From contig FMTX01000006.1 in the NCBI GenBank assembly GCA_900100895.1, forward strand, positions 1 to 64,000: a stretch of DNA of 64,000 nt. The letters are read 5' to 3'. The notes under the pieces were generated by a model, which was not told the DNA's origin, made no database searches, and saw nothing but the letters and a program-made list of their open reading frames with translations. Source of the DNA: Lachnospiraceae bacterium YSD2013 (GTDB lineage: Bacteria > Bacillota > Clostridia > Lachnospirales > Lachnospiraceae). The translations under genes were made by a program, and so were the position numbers. Positions 16,714 through 26,844 of this stretch are shown here, in pieces; position 1 is the stretch's first letter; each line of letters starts with the position of its first letter.

Positions 16714-19700
16714 ATTTATTCATGTTTTTGTAGGCCGATGCGAGCATCAGTTTAATACGGTTAAGCTGGTTAACCTCGCTGGCACCGGGATCGTAGTCGA
16801 TGGCGACAATGTTGGCTCCGGGGAAGTTCTTACGAAGCTGTTTGATAACGCCTTTACCTACTACGTGGTTAGGTAAGCAGCCGAAGGGCTGAGCACAGAC
16901 GATGTTCTTGGCACCGTTGTGGATGAGTTCTATCATTTCGCCTGTTAAGAACCAGCCTTCACCGGTCTGGTTACCGATGGAGACGATGTCCTTGGCCATG
17001 CGGGCGGTCTCGTGAATGTCCGCGGGAGGTACGAAGTGTACGCTCTTTTTGCAGGCTTTTGAGTAGCTCTTTCTTGCAAATTCAATTGCGCGGATACCCA
17101 TCTTGGAGAAGTTGGCTGTCTTACGGGAAGTGCCAAGGTAATCGGCCTTAAATTCCTGATTCTTAAAGCAGTAGAGCATGAAGTCCATAAGATCGGGAAC
17201 AACTGCCTCGGCGCCTTCTTTCTCAAGAAGTTCCACAACGTGGTTATTGGCGGTGGGGGAGTATTTAACAAGAATCTCACCTACGACGCCTACGCGGGGC
17301 TTCTTGATGTCTTTAATCGGTATCTTATCGAATTCCTCAACCATTTGACGGCACATCTTCTTGAAAGTGAAGAAGCCTACGTGCTTGCGGGATAGGAATT
17401 CGTTACATTTCTTAACCCATTTCTCGTGAAGTCTGTCGGTGTCGCCTGCATTAACTTCGTAAGGACGCATACGGTATACGCAACGCTGGAAGATATCGCC
17501 AAAGAACACTGCATATACACCACGGATAGCAAGCGCGGGAGTAATCTTGAAACCGGGCTGCTTCTCTAAGCCTGAAAGGTTAAGAGAAATTACCGGGATG
17601 TGCTCCATGCCGGCTTTCTTAAGTGCACGACGGATGAATCCTATATAGTTGGTCGCACGGCAACCGCCACCGGTCTGGGTCATGATGAGAGCGACCTTGT
17701 TAAGATCGTACTTGCCGGACTCAAGAGCCGACATCATCTGACCTACTACCAGAAGGGACGGGTAGCAAGCGTCGTTGTTAACGTATTTAAGACCTGTATC
17801 AATCGAAGTTCTGTTATCGTTGTCAAGGACTACAAGATTATAGCCGGCCATTCTGAATACAGGCTCTAAAAGGTCGAAGTGAATAGGTGACATCTGAGGA
17901 CACAGAATAGTGTAGTTGTCACGCATTTCCTCTGTGAAGGGCTGACGGACGATAGCACTTGAACGAACCGTTCTCTCATAGTGACGCATCTCTCGTACTC
18001 GGATAGCGGAGAGTAAACTTCTAATACGGATTCGAGCGGCACCGAGGTTATTGACCTCGTCAATCTTAAGGCAGGTATAAATCTTATCTGAACCCGACAA
18101 AATATCGTTAACCTGGTCGGTAGTAACGGCATCGAGACCGCAACCGAAGGAGTTAAGCTGTACAAGGTCGAGATTGTCGACGGTTCTTACATAAGCAGCC
18201 GCAGCATACAAACGTGAGTGGTACATCCACTGGTCGCTTACGATAAGCGGACGTTCGGGAGTGCCGAGGTGTGAAATTGAATCCTCGGTAAGAACAGCCA
18301 CACCATAAGAGGTAATAAGCTCGGGAATACCGTGGTTGATTTCAGGGTCGATATGATAAGGACGACCTGCAAGCACGATACCCTTGCGACCTGTAGCGTT
18401 CAAATAATCAAGAACTTCCTCACCCTTTTTCTTCATATCATCGCGGGCACGACCGAGCTCGTCAAAAGCAACCGAAACGGCTTCCTCAATCTCTGCCGCG
18501 GGAATTTCCTTAAACTCAAGCTTCAGAGCATGAGCGATAGTCTCCTTGGTCTTAAAGGACATAAAAGGATTTCTGAACTTAACCTGACCGCCGCTGATAG
18601 ACTCAACGTTATTCTTAATGTTCTCGGAGTAAGAAGTAACGATGGGGCAGTTGTAGTGGTTGTTGGTATTGCGAACTTCATCACGCTCATAGAAAATAGC
18701 GGGATAGAAGATAAAATCGGGCTTCTGGGCAATCAACCACTCTATGTGACCGTGCGCAAGCTTGGCGGGATAACACTCCGACTCACTGGGAATCGACTCG
18801 ATACCAAGCTGATAAATATTATGACTCGATACCGGCGAAAGAATGACACTGTAACCAAGCTTCGTAAAGAAAGTATGCCAGAAAGGATAGTTCTCATACA
18901 TGTTAAGTACGCGAGGAAGTCCAACAGTACCGCGGGGAGCAGTCTCGCGCGCCAAAGGCTCGTAGGAGAAATATCTCTTAAGCTTGTATTCAAAGAGGTT
19001 AGGAACGTTGTCCTTGTTTTTTTGCTTACCTATACCACGCTCGCAACGGTTACCGGAGATATACTGGCGGCCGCCGGAGAAACGGTTGATGGTAAGACGA
19101 CAGGCATTGGTACAACCTTTACACTTGGTCATGCTGGTCTCGAACTTAAGGTCGCAGATGTCCTCGTAAGAGAGCATCGCGGTTTCTTTGTCCTCGGAGT
19201 AACGCTCGCGGGCAATCAAAGCAGCGCCGAAAGCACCCATGATACCTGCGATATCGGGACGAACTGCCTCGCAGTCAGCAACTTTCTCAAAGCTTCGAAG
19301 AACTGCGTCATTGTAGAATGTACCACCCTGCACAACGACCTTCTTACCTAGGCTTGAAGCATCGGATACCTTAATAACCTTGAATAAAGCGTTCTTAATA
19401 ACCGAGTAAGCAAGACCTGCGGAAATGTCGGCAACGCTTGCGCCTTCTTTCTGAGCCTGCTTAACTTTGGAATTCATGAATACGGTACAACGGGTACCGA
19501 GGTCGATGGGATGAGCGGCAAAAAGCGCACACTTCGCAAAGTCCTCAACCGAGTAGTTAAGGGACTTCGCAAACGTTTCTATAAACGAACCGCAACCCGA
19601 AGAACATGCCTCGTTAAGGAGCACGCTGTCGACAGTTTTATTCTTAATCTTGATGCATTTCATGTCCTGACCGCCGATGTCTAAGATACAATCAACATCG

Positions 19701-20941
19701 GGGCTAAAGAAAGCGGCGGCGTAGTAGTGAGCAACCGTCTCAACCTCGCCGTAATCGAGCATGAAAGCAGACTTCATAAGCTCCTCGCCGTAACCGGTGG
19801 AGCAGGAGCATACAATCTTGCAGTCTGAAGGAAGCGCCTTGTAAATGTCCTTGAGCGCCTCGATAGCGGTCTTAAGCGGAGAACCGTTATTATTGGAATA
19901 AAAAGAATGAAGCAGAGTTCCGTCTTCACTTACCACAGCAATCTTGGTGGTGGTGGAACCCGCATCTATACCGAGGAAGCATCTGCCGTGATAATCGGAC
20001 AAACTTCCTTTCTTAACCATTGCCTTGTCGTGACGAGCCTTGAATGCATCGTAAGCTTCCTGATCCTTGAAAAGAGGCTCCATACGCTCAACTTCAAAGT
20101 CCATCTTAATATCTGAAGAAAGCTTCGCAACCATTTCATCCATTGAGTAGAAAACGTCGTCTTTGGCCGTTAAGGCACAACCCATGGCTGCAAAAAGATG
20201 TGAACGGTCTGTATCAACGATATGCTCGTCATCAAGCTTCAAAGTTCTGATGAAAGCAACCTTTAATTCACTTAAGAAGTGAAGAGGACCGCCGAGAAAC
20301 GCAACGCGGCCGCGAATAGGCTTACCGCAGGCAAGACCCGAAATGGTCTGATTGACAACCGCCTGGAAAATGGATGCCGCAAGGTCTTCCTTGGTAGCAC
20401 CGTCATTGATAAGGGGCTGAATATCGGACTTCGCAAATACACCGCAGCGGGCGGCTATAGTATATAAAGAATTGTAAGATTTAGCATATTCATTAAGTCC
20501 CGCAGCGTCGGTCTGAAGTAAGCTTGCCATCTGGTCGATAAAAGAACCCGTACCGCCGGCACAGATACCGTTCATACGCTGCTCGACATTACCGTCCTCG
20601 AAATAAATAATCTTCGCATCCTCACCGCCGAGCTCGATTGCAACATCACAACCCTTGGTCATCTCCTGAAGGGAAGTGGACACCGCAATTACTTCCTGTG
20701 TAAAAGGAACACCCAGGTGATTGGCAAGAGTAAGACCGCCGGAACCTGTAATCATAGGATGAACAGTGATATTGCCGGTAACAGCCTCGGCCTTAACAAG
20801 AAGAGAATGAAGGGTCTCCTTGATGTTGGCAAAGTGTCTTTCGTAATCCGCAAAAAGAAGGTTCTTGGCGGAATCCATAACCGCAATCTTTACGGTTGTG
20901 GAACCTATATCTATACCCAATGAATAGAATTTATCGCTCAT
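16712..20941 (-). CDS. Giant acyl-CoA dehydratase activase-related protein (two ASKHA ATPase domains plus DUF2229)
   Basis: 1409 aa from the ATG at 20941, chosen because GGGGAGA lies just upstream; an ATG further up has no such site. Two BadF/BcrA-type ATPase domains in tandem start with [14 protein letters not shown] (about residue 5) and [15 protein letters not shown] (about residue 320). Each has a cluster-ligand motif of the activase type ([12 protein letters not shown] and [13 protein letters not shown]). A CxxC...C region ([10 protein letters not shown]) and a long DUF2229/CoA-enzyme activase region ([15 protein letters not shown] onward) complete it. Known activases use ATP to inject electrons into 2-hydroxyacyl-CoA dehydratases or benzoyl-CoA reductases via a 4Fe-4S cluster. 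No dehydratase gene is adjacent and the physiological role of this fused form is not established. It is a single gene, isolated on the minus strand. Confidence 0.88.
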   Translation of the reverse strand: MSDKFYSLGIDIGSTTVKIAVMDSAKNLLFADYERHFANIKETLHSLLVKAEAVTGNITVHPMITGSGGLTLANHLGVPFTQEVIAVSTSLQEMTKGCDVAIELGGEDAKIIYFEDGNVEQRMNGICAGGTGSFIDQMASLLQTDAAGLNEYAKSYNSLYTIAARCGVFAKSDIQPLINDGATKEDLAASIFQAVVNQTISGLACGKPIRGRVAFLGGPLHFLSELKVAFIRTLKLDDEHIVDTDRSHLFAAMGCALTAKDDVFYSMDEMVAKLSSDIKMDFEVERMEPLFKDQEAYDAFKARHDKAMVKKGSLSDYHGRCFLGIDAGSTTTKIAVVSEDGTLLHSFYSNNNGSPLKTAIEALKDIYKALPSDCKIVCSCSTGYGEELMKSAFMLDYGEVETVAHYYAAAFFSPDVDCILDIGGQDMKCIKIKNKTVDSVLLNEACSSGCGSFIETFAKSLNYSVEDFAKCALFAAHPIDLGTRCTVFMNSKVKQAQKEGASVADISAGLAYSVIKNALFKVIKVSDASSLGKKVVVQGGTFYNDAVLRSFEKVADCEAVRPDIAGIMGAFGAALIARERYSEDKETAMLSYEDICDLKFETSMTKCKGCTNACRLTINRFSGGRQYISGNRCERGIGKQKNKDNVPNLFEYKLKRYFSYEPLARETAPRGTVGLPRVLNMYENYPFWHTFFTKLGYSVILSPVSSHNIYQLGIESIPSESECYPAKLAHGHIEWLIAQKPDFIFYPAIFYERDEVRNTNNHYNCPIVTSYSENIKNNVESISGGQVKFRNPFMSFKTKETIAHALKLEFKEIPAAEIEEAVSVAFDELGRARDDMKKKGEEVLDYLNATGRKGIVLAGRPYHIDPEINHGIPELITSYGVAVLTEDSISHLGTPERPLIVSDQWMYHSRLYAAAAYVRTVDNLDLVQLNSFGCGLDAVTTDQVNDILSGSDKIYTCLKIDEVNNLGAARIRIRSLLSAIRVREMRHYERTVRSSAIVRQPFTEEMRDNYTILCPQMSPIHFDLLEPVFRMAGYNLVVLDNDNRTSIDTGLKYVNNDACYPSLLVVGQMMSALESGKYDLNKVALIMTQTGGGCRATNYIGFIRRALKKAGMEHIPVISLNLSGLEKQPGFKITPALAIRGVYAVFFGDIFQRCVYRMRPYEVNAGDTDRLHEKWVKKCNEFLSRKHVGFFTFKKMCRQMVEEFDKIPIKDIKKPRVGVVGEILVKYSPTANNHVVELLEKEGAEAVVPDLMDFMLYCFKNQEFKADYLGTSRKTANFSKMGIRAIEFARKSYSKACKKSVHFVPPADIHETARMAKDIVSIGNQTGEGWFLTGEMIELIHNGAKNIVCAQPFGCLPNHVVGKGVIKQLRKNFPGANIVAIDYDPGASEVNQLNRIKLMLASAYKNMNK

Positions 20942-21106
20942 AAATCTCCCCGATTTCTTATATTTATGCATATAACACATTAAAACGTATTATAAAGCAT
21001 GTTTTTATAAAAAGCATTTGACAAATAAGAGGTATTTGTAACATATTCCATTAAAATTTTCTAAAGTTTGACTCATACGGACACAAAACTTTAACAATTG
21101 CTTAAG

Positions 21107-21135
21107 TGGACTTTTACGGGCTCATTTGATAGAAT
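21107..21135 (+). promoter_or_regulatory. Candidate promoter of the rhomboid-like gene
   Basis: TGGACT (21107-21112), 17-base spacer, TAGAAT (21130-21135) within TGATAGAAT, an extended -10. It lies in the 229-base divergent region shared with the activase gene; no other feature was recognised there. Confidence 0.5.
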
Positions 21136-21170
21136 TATGGTAACTTTGATATAAGGAGTTTTATGCTTTT

Positions 21171-22055
21171 ATGGGCAAATTTGAGAGAAAATTCGGAAGA
21201 TACGCCATTAAGAATCTTTCGATGATATTGATTATATGTTATGCCATCGGATACCTTATTTATTTGATATATCCGGAATTTCTTAATAATCTTACGCTTA
21301 ATCCGTATCTTATAGTCCATGGCCAGGTTTGGAGAATTATAAGCTGGATTCTTGTGCCTCCCACGCTTGGCTTTGATTTTTTTACGCTGATAATGCTGTT
21401 CTTTTATTTTTCCATAGGAAGAACACTTGAGAGGACGTGGGGAGATTATCTTTTTAATGTTTATGTGTTGTCAGGTATTCTTTTTACAATTGTTGCAAGT
21501 TTCGGCGTATACATTTTCACGGTACTTGTTCCGCCTGTGAGTAATGAATATTATATGCTCGGCGGAATGAACCTGTTTATGCAATATGTAAGTCTTATGT
21601 ATTCGACATATTATATCAATATGTCCATTTTCCTTGCTTTTGCATTGACTTTCCCGGATTCAATGGTTTTGCTTATGTTTATATTCCCCGTCAAGATGAA
21701 ATGGCTTGGATATATTGACGGAGCATATATGATTTATCTGTTCATAGTAAGCAACGTTTACACTAAAGTTGCTATTGCGGCCGCGCTTCTTAACTTTATA
21801 ATCTTCTTTGCCATAACAAGGCGACGCAGGTTTGGCTCACCGAGACAAAGAATGCAGCGTGCGGCCAGATCGCGCGAGTTTAGGAATACGGTAAGAAGAG
21901 AGGCGCCTCAGAAAGGCGTTTCCAAGCACAAATGCGCAATCTGTGGAAGAACCGAGATTACCAATCCGGAGCTTCAGTTTAGATTCTGCTCGAAATGTAA
22001 CGGTAATTACGAATACTGCAACGAGCATTTATTCAATCACAAGCATGTAGAGTGA
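21171..22055 (+). CDS. Rhomboid/Derlin-like membrane protein with C-terminal zinc ribbon, no visible catalytic serine
   Basis: 294 aa. Six or so transmembrane helices precede a basic linker (about residues 218-250) and a zinc-binding tail (CAICGRTEI...FCSKCNGNYEYCNEH). The pattern ..HGQVWRIISWILVPP.. followed by IGRTLERTWG resembles rhomboid-superfamily proteins (the WR motif region). The GxSG catalytic serine is absent; the corresponding loop reads YMLGGMNLF. I infer an inactive rhomboid relative, possibly a membrane chaperone or adaptor, but no function is known. AAGGAG lies 12 bases upstream of the ATG. A sigma-like gene follows 27 bases later. Confidence 0.65.
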   Translation: MGKFERKFGRYAIKNLSMILIICYAIGYLIYLIYPEFLNNLTLNPYLIVHGQVWRIISWILVPPTLGFDFFTLIMLFFYFSIGRTLERTWGDYLFNVYVLSGILFTIVASFGVYIFTVLVPPVSNEYYMLGGMNLFMQYVSLMYSTYYINMSIFLAFALTFPDSMVLLMFIFPVKMKWLGYIDGAYMIYLFIVSNVYTKVAIAAALLNFIIFFAITRRRRFGSPRQRMQRAARSREFRNTVRREAPQKGVSKHKCAICGRTEITNPELQFRFCSKCNGNYEYCNEHLFNHKHVE

Positions 22056-22082
22056 TGCTTAAATAACCCCAAGGGAGATTTT

Positions 22083-22832
22083 ATGAACGACAAACAGGAT
22101 TTTATCAGAAGAATAAATGAACTTACCGAGATAGCCCTCGACCAGGAGAACGTAATATTCGAGGACCAGCTTTTTGCAATTTTCCCCGAGATTAAGGACG
22201 ACAAGGCTAAGTTCGACGTAATCAAAGAATATTTAACCGCCAAGAAAATCGGCCTTAACGATAAGCTTCCGGTAGATGTGCTTCTTACCAAAGAAGAGAA
22301 GAACTACCTTGATTTTTACCTTGAAGAGCTTAACGAGAAGACCCCTCTTACCAAGGGCGAGCGCGAGGCGTTTATGCTTTCTGCCATGGCAGGTGAGGAA
22401 AATGCCAGAGCACTTATTTTGGAAGACACACTTAAAAACGTTGTGGAGATTGCCAAGCTTTATGTGGGTCAGGGAGTGCTCCTTGAAGACCTTATAGGCG
22501 AAGGCAATTTAAGCCTTGTTACGGCGACTGCGACACTCGGCGTATGTGAGAATGCTGCGGAGGCGGAAGGCGTGCTTGCAAGCGCGATAATGGATGCGAT
22601 GCAGGATCTTATTGCGCAAGCGGGCGATGAAAGCGGCAAGGAAGAGAAGCTTTTAAAGAGAGTCAATAAAGTATCCAAAGCGGCGGCAGAGCTTGCGGAG
22701 GCTCTCGGAAGAAAAGTAACCATAGAAGAACTTATGGAAGAATCGGGCATGACCCGTTCATATATCGAAGCGGCGCTTAAGCTTACGGGTAACGCCATCG
22801 AAGACATCGAAATACCCGATGAATTAAAGTAA
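22083..22832 (+). CDS. Truncated sigma-70-like protein lacking promoter-recognition regions
   Basis: 249 aa. Residues about 20-57 resemble sigma region 1.1 (EDQLFAIFPEI...). Residues about 105-150 closely follow regions 2.1-2.2 (ARALILEDTLKNVVEIAKLY and LLEDLIGEGNLSLVTA), the part that binds the RNA polymerase clamp helices. After that, the aromatic region 2.3-2.4 that melts and reads the -10 box is replaced by an Ala-rich stretch. A region 3-like helix pair (LGRKVTIEELMEESGMTRSYI) ends the protein, and region 4 is missing. It could bind core polymerase without recognising promoters. This role is inference. Confidence 0.7.
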   Translation: MNDKQDFIRRINELTEIALDQENVIFEDQLFAIFPEIKDDKAKFDVIKEYLTAKKIGLNDKLPVDVLLTKEEKNYLDFYLEELNEKTPLTKGEREAFMLSAMAGEENARALILEDTLKNVVEIAKLYVGQGVLLEDLIGEGNLSLVTATATLGVCENAAEAEGVLASAIMDAMQDLIAQAGDESGKEEKLLKRVNKVSKAAAELAEALGRKVTIEELMEESGMTRSYIEAALKLTGNAIEDIEIPDELK

Positions 22833-22852
22833 TACAATCAGGAGTCAGATTA

Positions 22853-25780
22853 ATGAAGGATTTTAAAGGCTGTAAGAACTACACGTTAGTTGCAACAGAG
22901 GAATTGCCGGACATCTCGTCTGTAGCGTACACACTTGTTCATGACAAGACCGGCGCAAGAATAGCCTGCATCGCCAATGACGATGAGAATAAGAGCTTTA
23001 TGATAGGATTTAAGACACCCCAGTCGGATTCGACGGGTGTTCCTCATATACTTGAACATTCGGTGCTTTGCGGTTCCGAAAGATACCCGGTTAAAGACGC
23101 CATGACCGAAGTCAGCAAGGGCTCTCTTAACACATTTTTAAACGCATTTACTTATCCCGATAAGACCGTTTATCCCGTTGCAAGCTGCAATGACAAGGAT
23201 TTCCGGAATCTTATGGGGGTTTATCTTGACGCGGTTTTCGCGCCTCAAGTGCTCAAAGAACCTAAGATTTTCATGCAGGAAGGCTGGCACTATGAGATGG
23301 AAGATATAGACGCGCCCCTTACCTACAACGGCGTAGTCTACAATGAGATGAAAGGTGTTTATTCTTCACCCGACAGCGCATTCAGTTCCAACATCATGTT
23401 CTCGCTCTTCCCGGATACTCAGTACGGTGTCGAATCGGGCGGCGATCCCGATGTAATTCCGGAACTTACTTACGAGGATTTCTGTGCTTTTTACAAAAAG
23501 CTTTATCACCCTTCCAATTCAAGAATCCTTCTTTACGGAGATATGGATTTTGAAGAGAAGCTTGCTTATATCGATAGGGAATACCTTTCTCATTACGAGA
23601 AGATTAATCCGGATTCCGAGATTAAGATGCAGCCTTCTTTTGGCAAAAGAAAGCGTATTGAAAAAGAATATTCAATCGCCGACGACGGAGATACAAAGGA
23701 TGCAACGTATCTTTCCTATAATGTCGTATGTTCCGACTATAACGACGTTAAGACAACAGAGGCCATGAACACCATTAATTACGCCCTCTGTTCGGTTCCG
23801 GGAGCCAAGCTCAAGGAGCGTCTTATCGATGCAGGAATAGGCAAGGACGTATTCTCCGAAATGACCAATGATACCTGCCAGAAGTTTTTCTCCATCATTG
23901 CTCAGGGCGCCAATCCCGAGGATGAGGAGAGATTCGTGCAGATTATCGAAGATACCATGAAAGAGATAATAGCTGAAGGCTTCGATAAGAAGACTTTGGA
24001 GGCATCCATTACAAGGTCCGAGTTTACATACAGAGAAGGCGATTACGGATATTATCCTAAGGGTGTGGCTTACGGCGGAGCTGTATTTGAAAGATGGCTT
24101 TATACCGATGACGATATTTTCATTAACCTTAAGCAGAATAAGATATTCAAAGAATTAAGGGAAGGTATCGAAAACGGTCTGTTCGAGCAGGTACTTAAGA
24201 GCGCGGTTCTTGATAATAACCATAAGACAATTCTTGTATTTAAGCCTGTCAAAGGCCTTACCGGCAAGAAAGACGCGGAGCTTGAAAAGCGTCTTGAAGA
24301 GTACAGGAACAGCCTTTCCGATGCAGAGAAAAAGAAGATTGTAGATGATACAAAGGCGCTTAAAAAGTATCAGGAAGAGCTTGACAGTGAAGAGGCTCTG
24401 GCAACAATTCCGACGCTTTCTTTGAAGGATATTAAGAAAGAAGGAGCCAAGTTTGATTACGTATCCAAGGATATAGACGGGGTCAAAGAAACCTGCACGG
24501 AAATGACATCCAACGGAATCGTTTATTTCACGCTTTCTTTTAACGCAGACAGGGTTCCGTTAAGGCTTGTGCCTGCGCTCAGTGTATTAAAGGTTCTTCT
24601 CGGTTACCTTAATACGGAGCATTACACTTATGGCGAACTGGTCAATGAAACCAATATCAAGACCGGCGGATTAAGCTATAACACATCGGTTTATAAGAGA
24701 AATTACGATACCGATGACTATACTTACGGACTCGAGGTAAGGACGAAAGCCTTAAACAACAGAATTGCCGAGGCATTTGAACTTATTGAGGATACCTTAT
24801 TTACGTCAGATTTTAATGACAGGAAGCGTATTAAGGAGAATCTCGAGCAGTCCAAGATGCGTATTCAGGTATATATGATGCAGTCGGGACATGCGGTTGC
24901 AATCGGTCGTGCGTCTTCAGCTATGTCGGACGGTTCTGCGCTTATCGAAGAACTGACAGGTATGCGCGAGTACAGATACATTGAGAATCTTTTGAAGAAC
25001 TTTGACGATAATTTTGATACATTGGTTAAAGAGTTAAAGGAAGTCCTTTCAATCCTTCTTACCAAGGACAACCTCGAAGTATTTGCCGGTGCCGACAAAA
25101 AAGGCATGGACCTTTTCGACAAAGAACTTAAGAAATTTGTTGCCAAGCTTAAGACAGGCGGGGAGGTTCTTCCTGTGGTTCACTTTAAAAAGGCTACCGG
25201 CAATGAAGCGTTTTCGATGGCTTCGACTGTACAATATGCGGCTATGACAGGTAACTTTAAGAAGCTTGGCCTTGAATATAAGGGAAGCTTGCAGGTATTG
25301 CGTTCGTTGCTTAATACGGATTATCTCTGGAATCAGGTGAGAGTTCTCGGGGGAGCATACGGTTGCTTTTGCAGCTTCGGCGCTACAGGAGATACATATT
25401 TTGCATCCTACAGAGATCCCAAGTTAAAGGATACTTACAAGACATTTGACAATATAGAAGAATATGTAAGAAATTACGACGGTGATACGGAAGAGGTGGA
25501 AAGGTACATTATTTCCACAATTGCCGATTATGATGCGCCTCTTTCGCCATCTATTAAGTTTAACAAGGCATACTCTAACTATAAGTCCGGTGTTACCAAT
25601 GAAGATAAGCAAAAAGAAAGAGACGAAATTCTGTCTACCACACCTGAGAAAATCCGAAGTCTTGCCGAGTATATCGCCAAGATTAAGAGTGCGAGGGTAC
25701 TAAGCTGTGTGGGCGGCGAAGAAATGCTTAAGAAAGAAGGAGACGTATTTGACAAGGTTACGCCTCTTATAACATCATAA
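22853..25780 (+). CDS. M16C family metallopeptidase (insulinase/presequence protease type)
   Basis: 975 aa, full length for the PreP-like M16C family. The inverted zinc site HxxEH appears as HILEHSVLCG at about residue 65. The downstream glutamate lies in the NEMKGVYSSP region (YNGVVYNEMKG). The two-halves architecture with an M16C-associated middle (coiled, charged, about residues 480-560) is present. It degrades unstructured peptides in the cytosol; no signal peptide is seen. It is the next gene in the same direction, 20 bases after the sigma-like gene. Confidence 0.93.
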   Translation: MKDFKGCKNYTLVATEELPDISSVAYTLVHDKTGARIACIANDDENKSFMIGFKTPQSDSTGVPHILEHSVLCGSERYPVKDAMTEVSKGSLNTFLNAFTYPDKTVYPVASCNDKDFRNLMGVYLDAVFAPQVLKEPKIFMQEGWHYEMEDIDAPLTYNGVVYNEMKGVYSSPDSAFSSNIMFSLFPDTQYGVESGGDPDVIPELTYEDFCAFYKKLYHPSNSRILLYGDMDFEEKLAYIDREYLSHYEKINPDSEIKMQPSFGKRKRIEKEYSIADDGDTKDATYLSYNVVCSDYNDVKTTEAMNTINYALCSVPGAKLKERLIDAGIGKDVFSEMTNDTCQKFFSIIAQGANPEDEERFVQIIEDTMKEIIAEGFDKKTLEASITRSEFTYREGDYGYYPKGVAYGGAVFERWLYTDDDIFINLKQNKIFKELREGIENGLFEQVLKSAVLDNNHKTILVFKPVKGLTGKKDAELEKRLEEYRNSLSDAEKKKIVDDTKALKKYQEELDSEEALATIPTLSLKDIKKEGAKFDYVSKDIDGVKETCTEMTSNGIVYFTLSFNADRVPLRLVPALSVLKVLLGYLNTEHYTYGELVNETNIKTGGLSYNTSVYKRNYDTDDYTYGLEVRTKALNNRIAEAFELIEDTLFTSDFNDRKRIKENLEQSKMRIQVYMMQSGHAVAIGRASSAMSDGSALIEELTGMREYRYIENLLKNFDDNFDTLVKELKEVLSILLTKDNLEVFAGADKKGMDLFDKELKKFVAKLKTGGEVLPVVHFKKATGNEAFSMASTVQYAAMTGNFKKLGLEYKGSLQVLRSLLNTDYLWNQVRVLGGAYGCFCSFGATGDTYFASYRDPKLKDTYKTFDNIEEYVRNYDGDTEEVERYIISTIADYDAPLSPSIKFNKAYSNYKSGVTNEDKQKERDEILSTTPEKIRSLAEYIAKIKSARVLSCVGGEEMLKKEGDVFDKVTPLITS

Positions 25781-25815
25781 CTTGTCAGTGGCCCATGGGC
25801 CGAGGAGGGTATGGT

Positions 25816-26844
25816 ATGAAAAAGTTTTTAAAAGTATTGATTTCGGTAATGATTGTGATGACACTCGTTGCCTGCGGTTCGTCATCTCCGGGCAAGAGTG
25901 AAAGTGCGGCATCGACTACGCTTTCTTTTGCCACCGAGAGCAAAAACGCTATGTATGAAGATGCGGCATATGCGGATTTTGACGGAGGCTACGGCTATGA
26001 AGAAGAGTATGCGACCGAGAGCACCGCGCAGAGTTACGATGATAACAAGAACTTTAACGATTCTGCCAGAAAGCTTATTAAGACTTACAGCATAAATGCC
26101 GAGACGGAAGCTTTCGATGAATTCGTGCAGGCCACCGAGGAGCGTATCGGAGCGCTTAAAGGTTACATCCAGGATATGGATTCTTTTAACGGAAGCTCAT
26201 ATACCGGAAAGACCGGCTCGAGGTATTGCAACTTAACGGTGAGAGTTCCCGTTGCCAATCTCGAAGAGTTCGTTAATTTTGTAGGCAATGCGGCCAATGT
26301 TACCAATAAGAGCTTAAATGTTGAGGATATTACACTTCAGTATGTAGACAGCGAGAGTCGTAAGGCTACTTACGAGATTGAGCAGGAAAGACTTCTTGCA
26401 CTGCTTGAAAAGTGTGACAACGTGGAAGATATGATTACCATCGAAACACGTCTTTCCGAGGTAAGATATCATCTTGAAAGTCAGGCTTCACAGCTTCGTA
26501 CGTATGATAATCTTGTGGACTATGCTACGGTATATTTAAGAATATCCGAGGTCACCAAGTATACACCTCCGGAACCCGAAGGATACTGGGAGCGAGTATC
26601 ACGTTCTTTCTCCGAAGGTATAGAGAATGTGGTGGAAGGCTTTAAGGATTTCTTTGTGGGATTCGTGGGAGCGCTTCCGGGACTTACGATATTTGTGGTT
26701 ATTGCGGTTATTGTTATTTTGATAATCAGAGCAATTATTAAGTCGGGCGACAAGAAGAGGCTTAAGAAGCAGGAAGCTCGCGCCGACGAATTAATGAGAC
26801 AGGCTAAGGAAACGGCTAAGAAAAATGCAGAAAACGGACAGTAA
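25816..26844 (+). CDS. DUF4349 domain lipoprotein
   Basis: About 342 aa. Signal peptide with lipobox TLVACGSS, low-complexity Ser/Ala/Tyr segment, then a DUF4349 domain (KLIKTYSINAETEAFDEFV ... RVPVANLEEFVNFV ... coiled coil about residues 190-230 ... DYATVYLRISEV). A C-terminal membrane helix (LPGLTIFVVIAVIVILIIRAI) and a basic tail follow. The family is found in many bacteria and its function is not established. ATG 25816 is chosen because GAGGAGGG lies 7 bases upstream. Its last 20 bases overlap era. Confidence 0.85.
   Translation: MKKFLKVLISVMIVMTLVACGSSSPGKSESAASTTLSFATESKNAMYEDAAYADFDGGYGYEEEYATESTAQSYDDNKNFNDSARKLIKTYSINAETEAFDEFVQATEERIGALKGYIQDMDSFNGSSYTGKTGSRYCNLTVRVPVANLEEFVNFVGNAANVTNKSLNVEDITLQYVDSESRKATYEIEQERLLALLEKCDNVEDMITIETRLSEVRYHLESQASQLRTYDNLVDYATVYLRISEVTKYTPPEPEGYWERVSRSFSEGIENVVEGFKDFFVGFVGALPGLTIFVVIAVIVILIIRAIIKSGDKKRLKKQEARADELMRQAKETAKKNAENGQ

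Noticed and set aside
18332-19351. 339-aa open frame on the + strand
   Set aside because: It lies opposite the conserved activase gene, has no ribosome site or recognisable domain, and its codon pattern is a shadow of the minus-strand gene.
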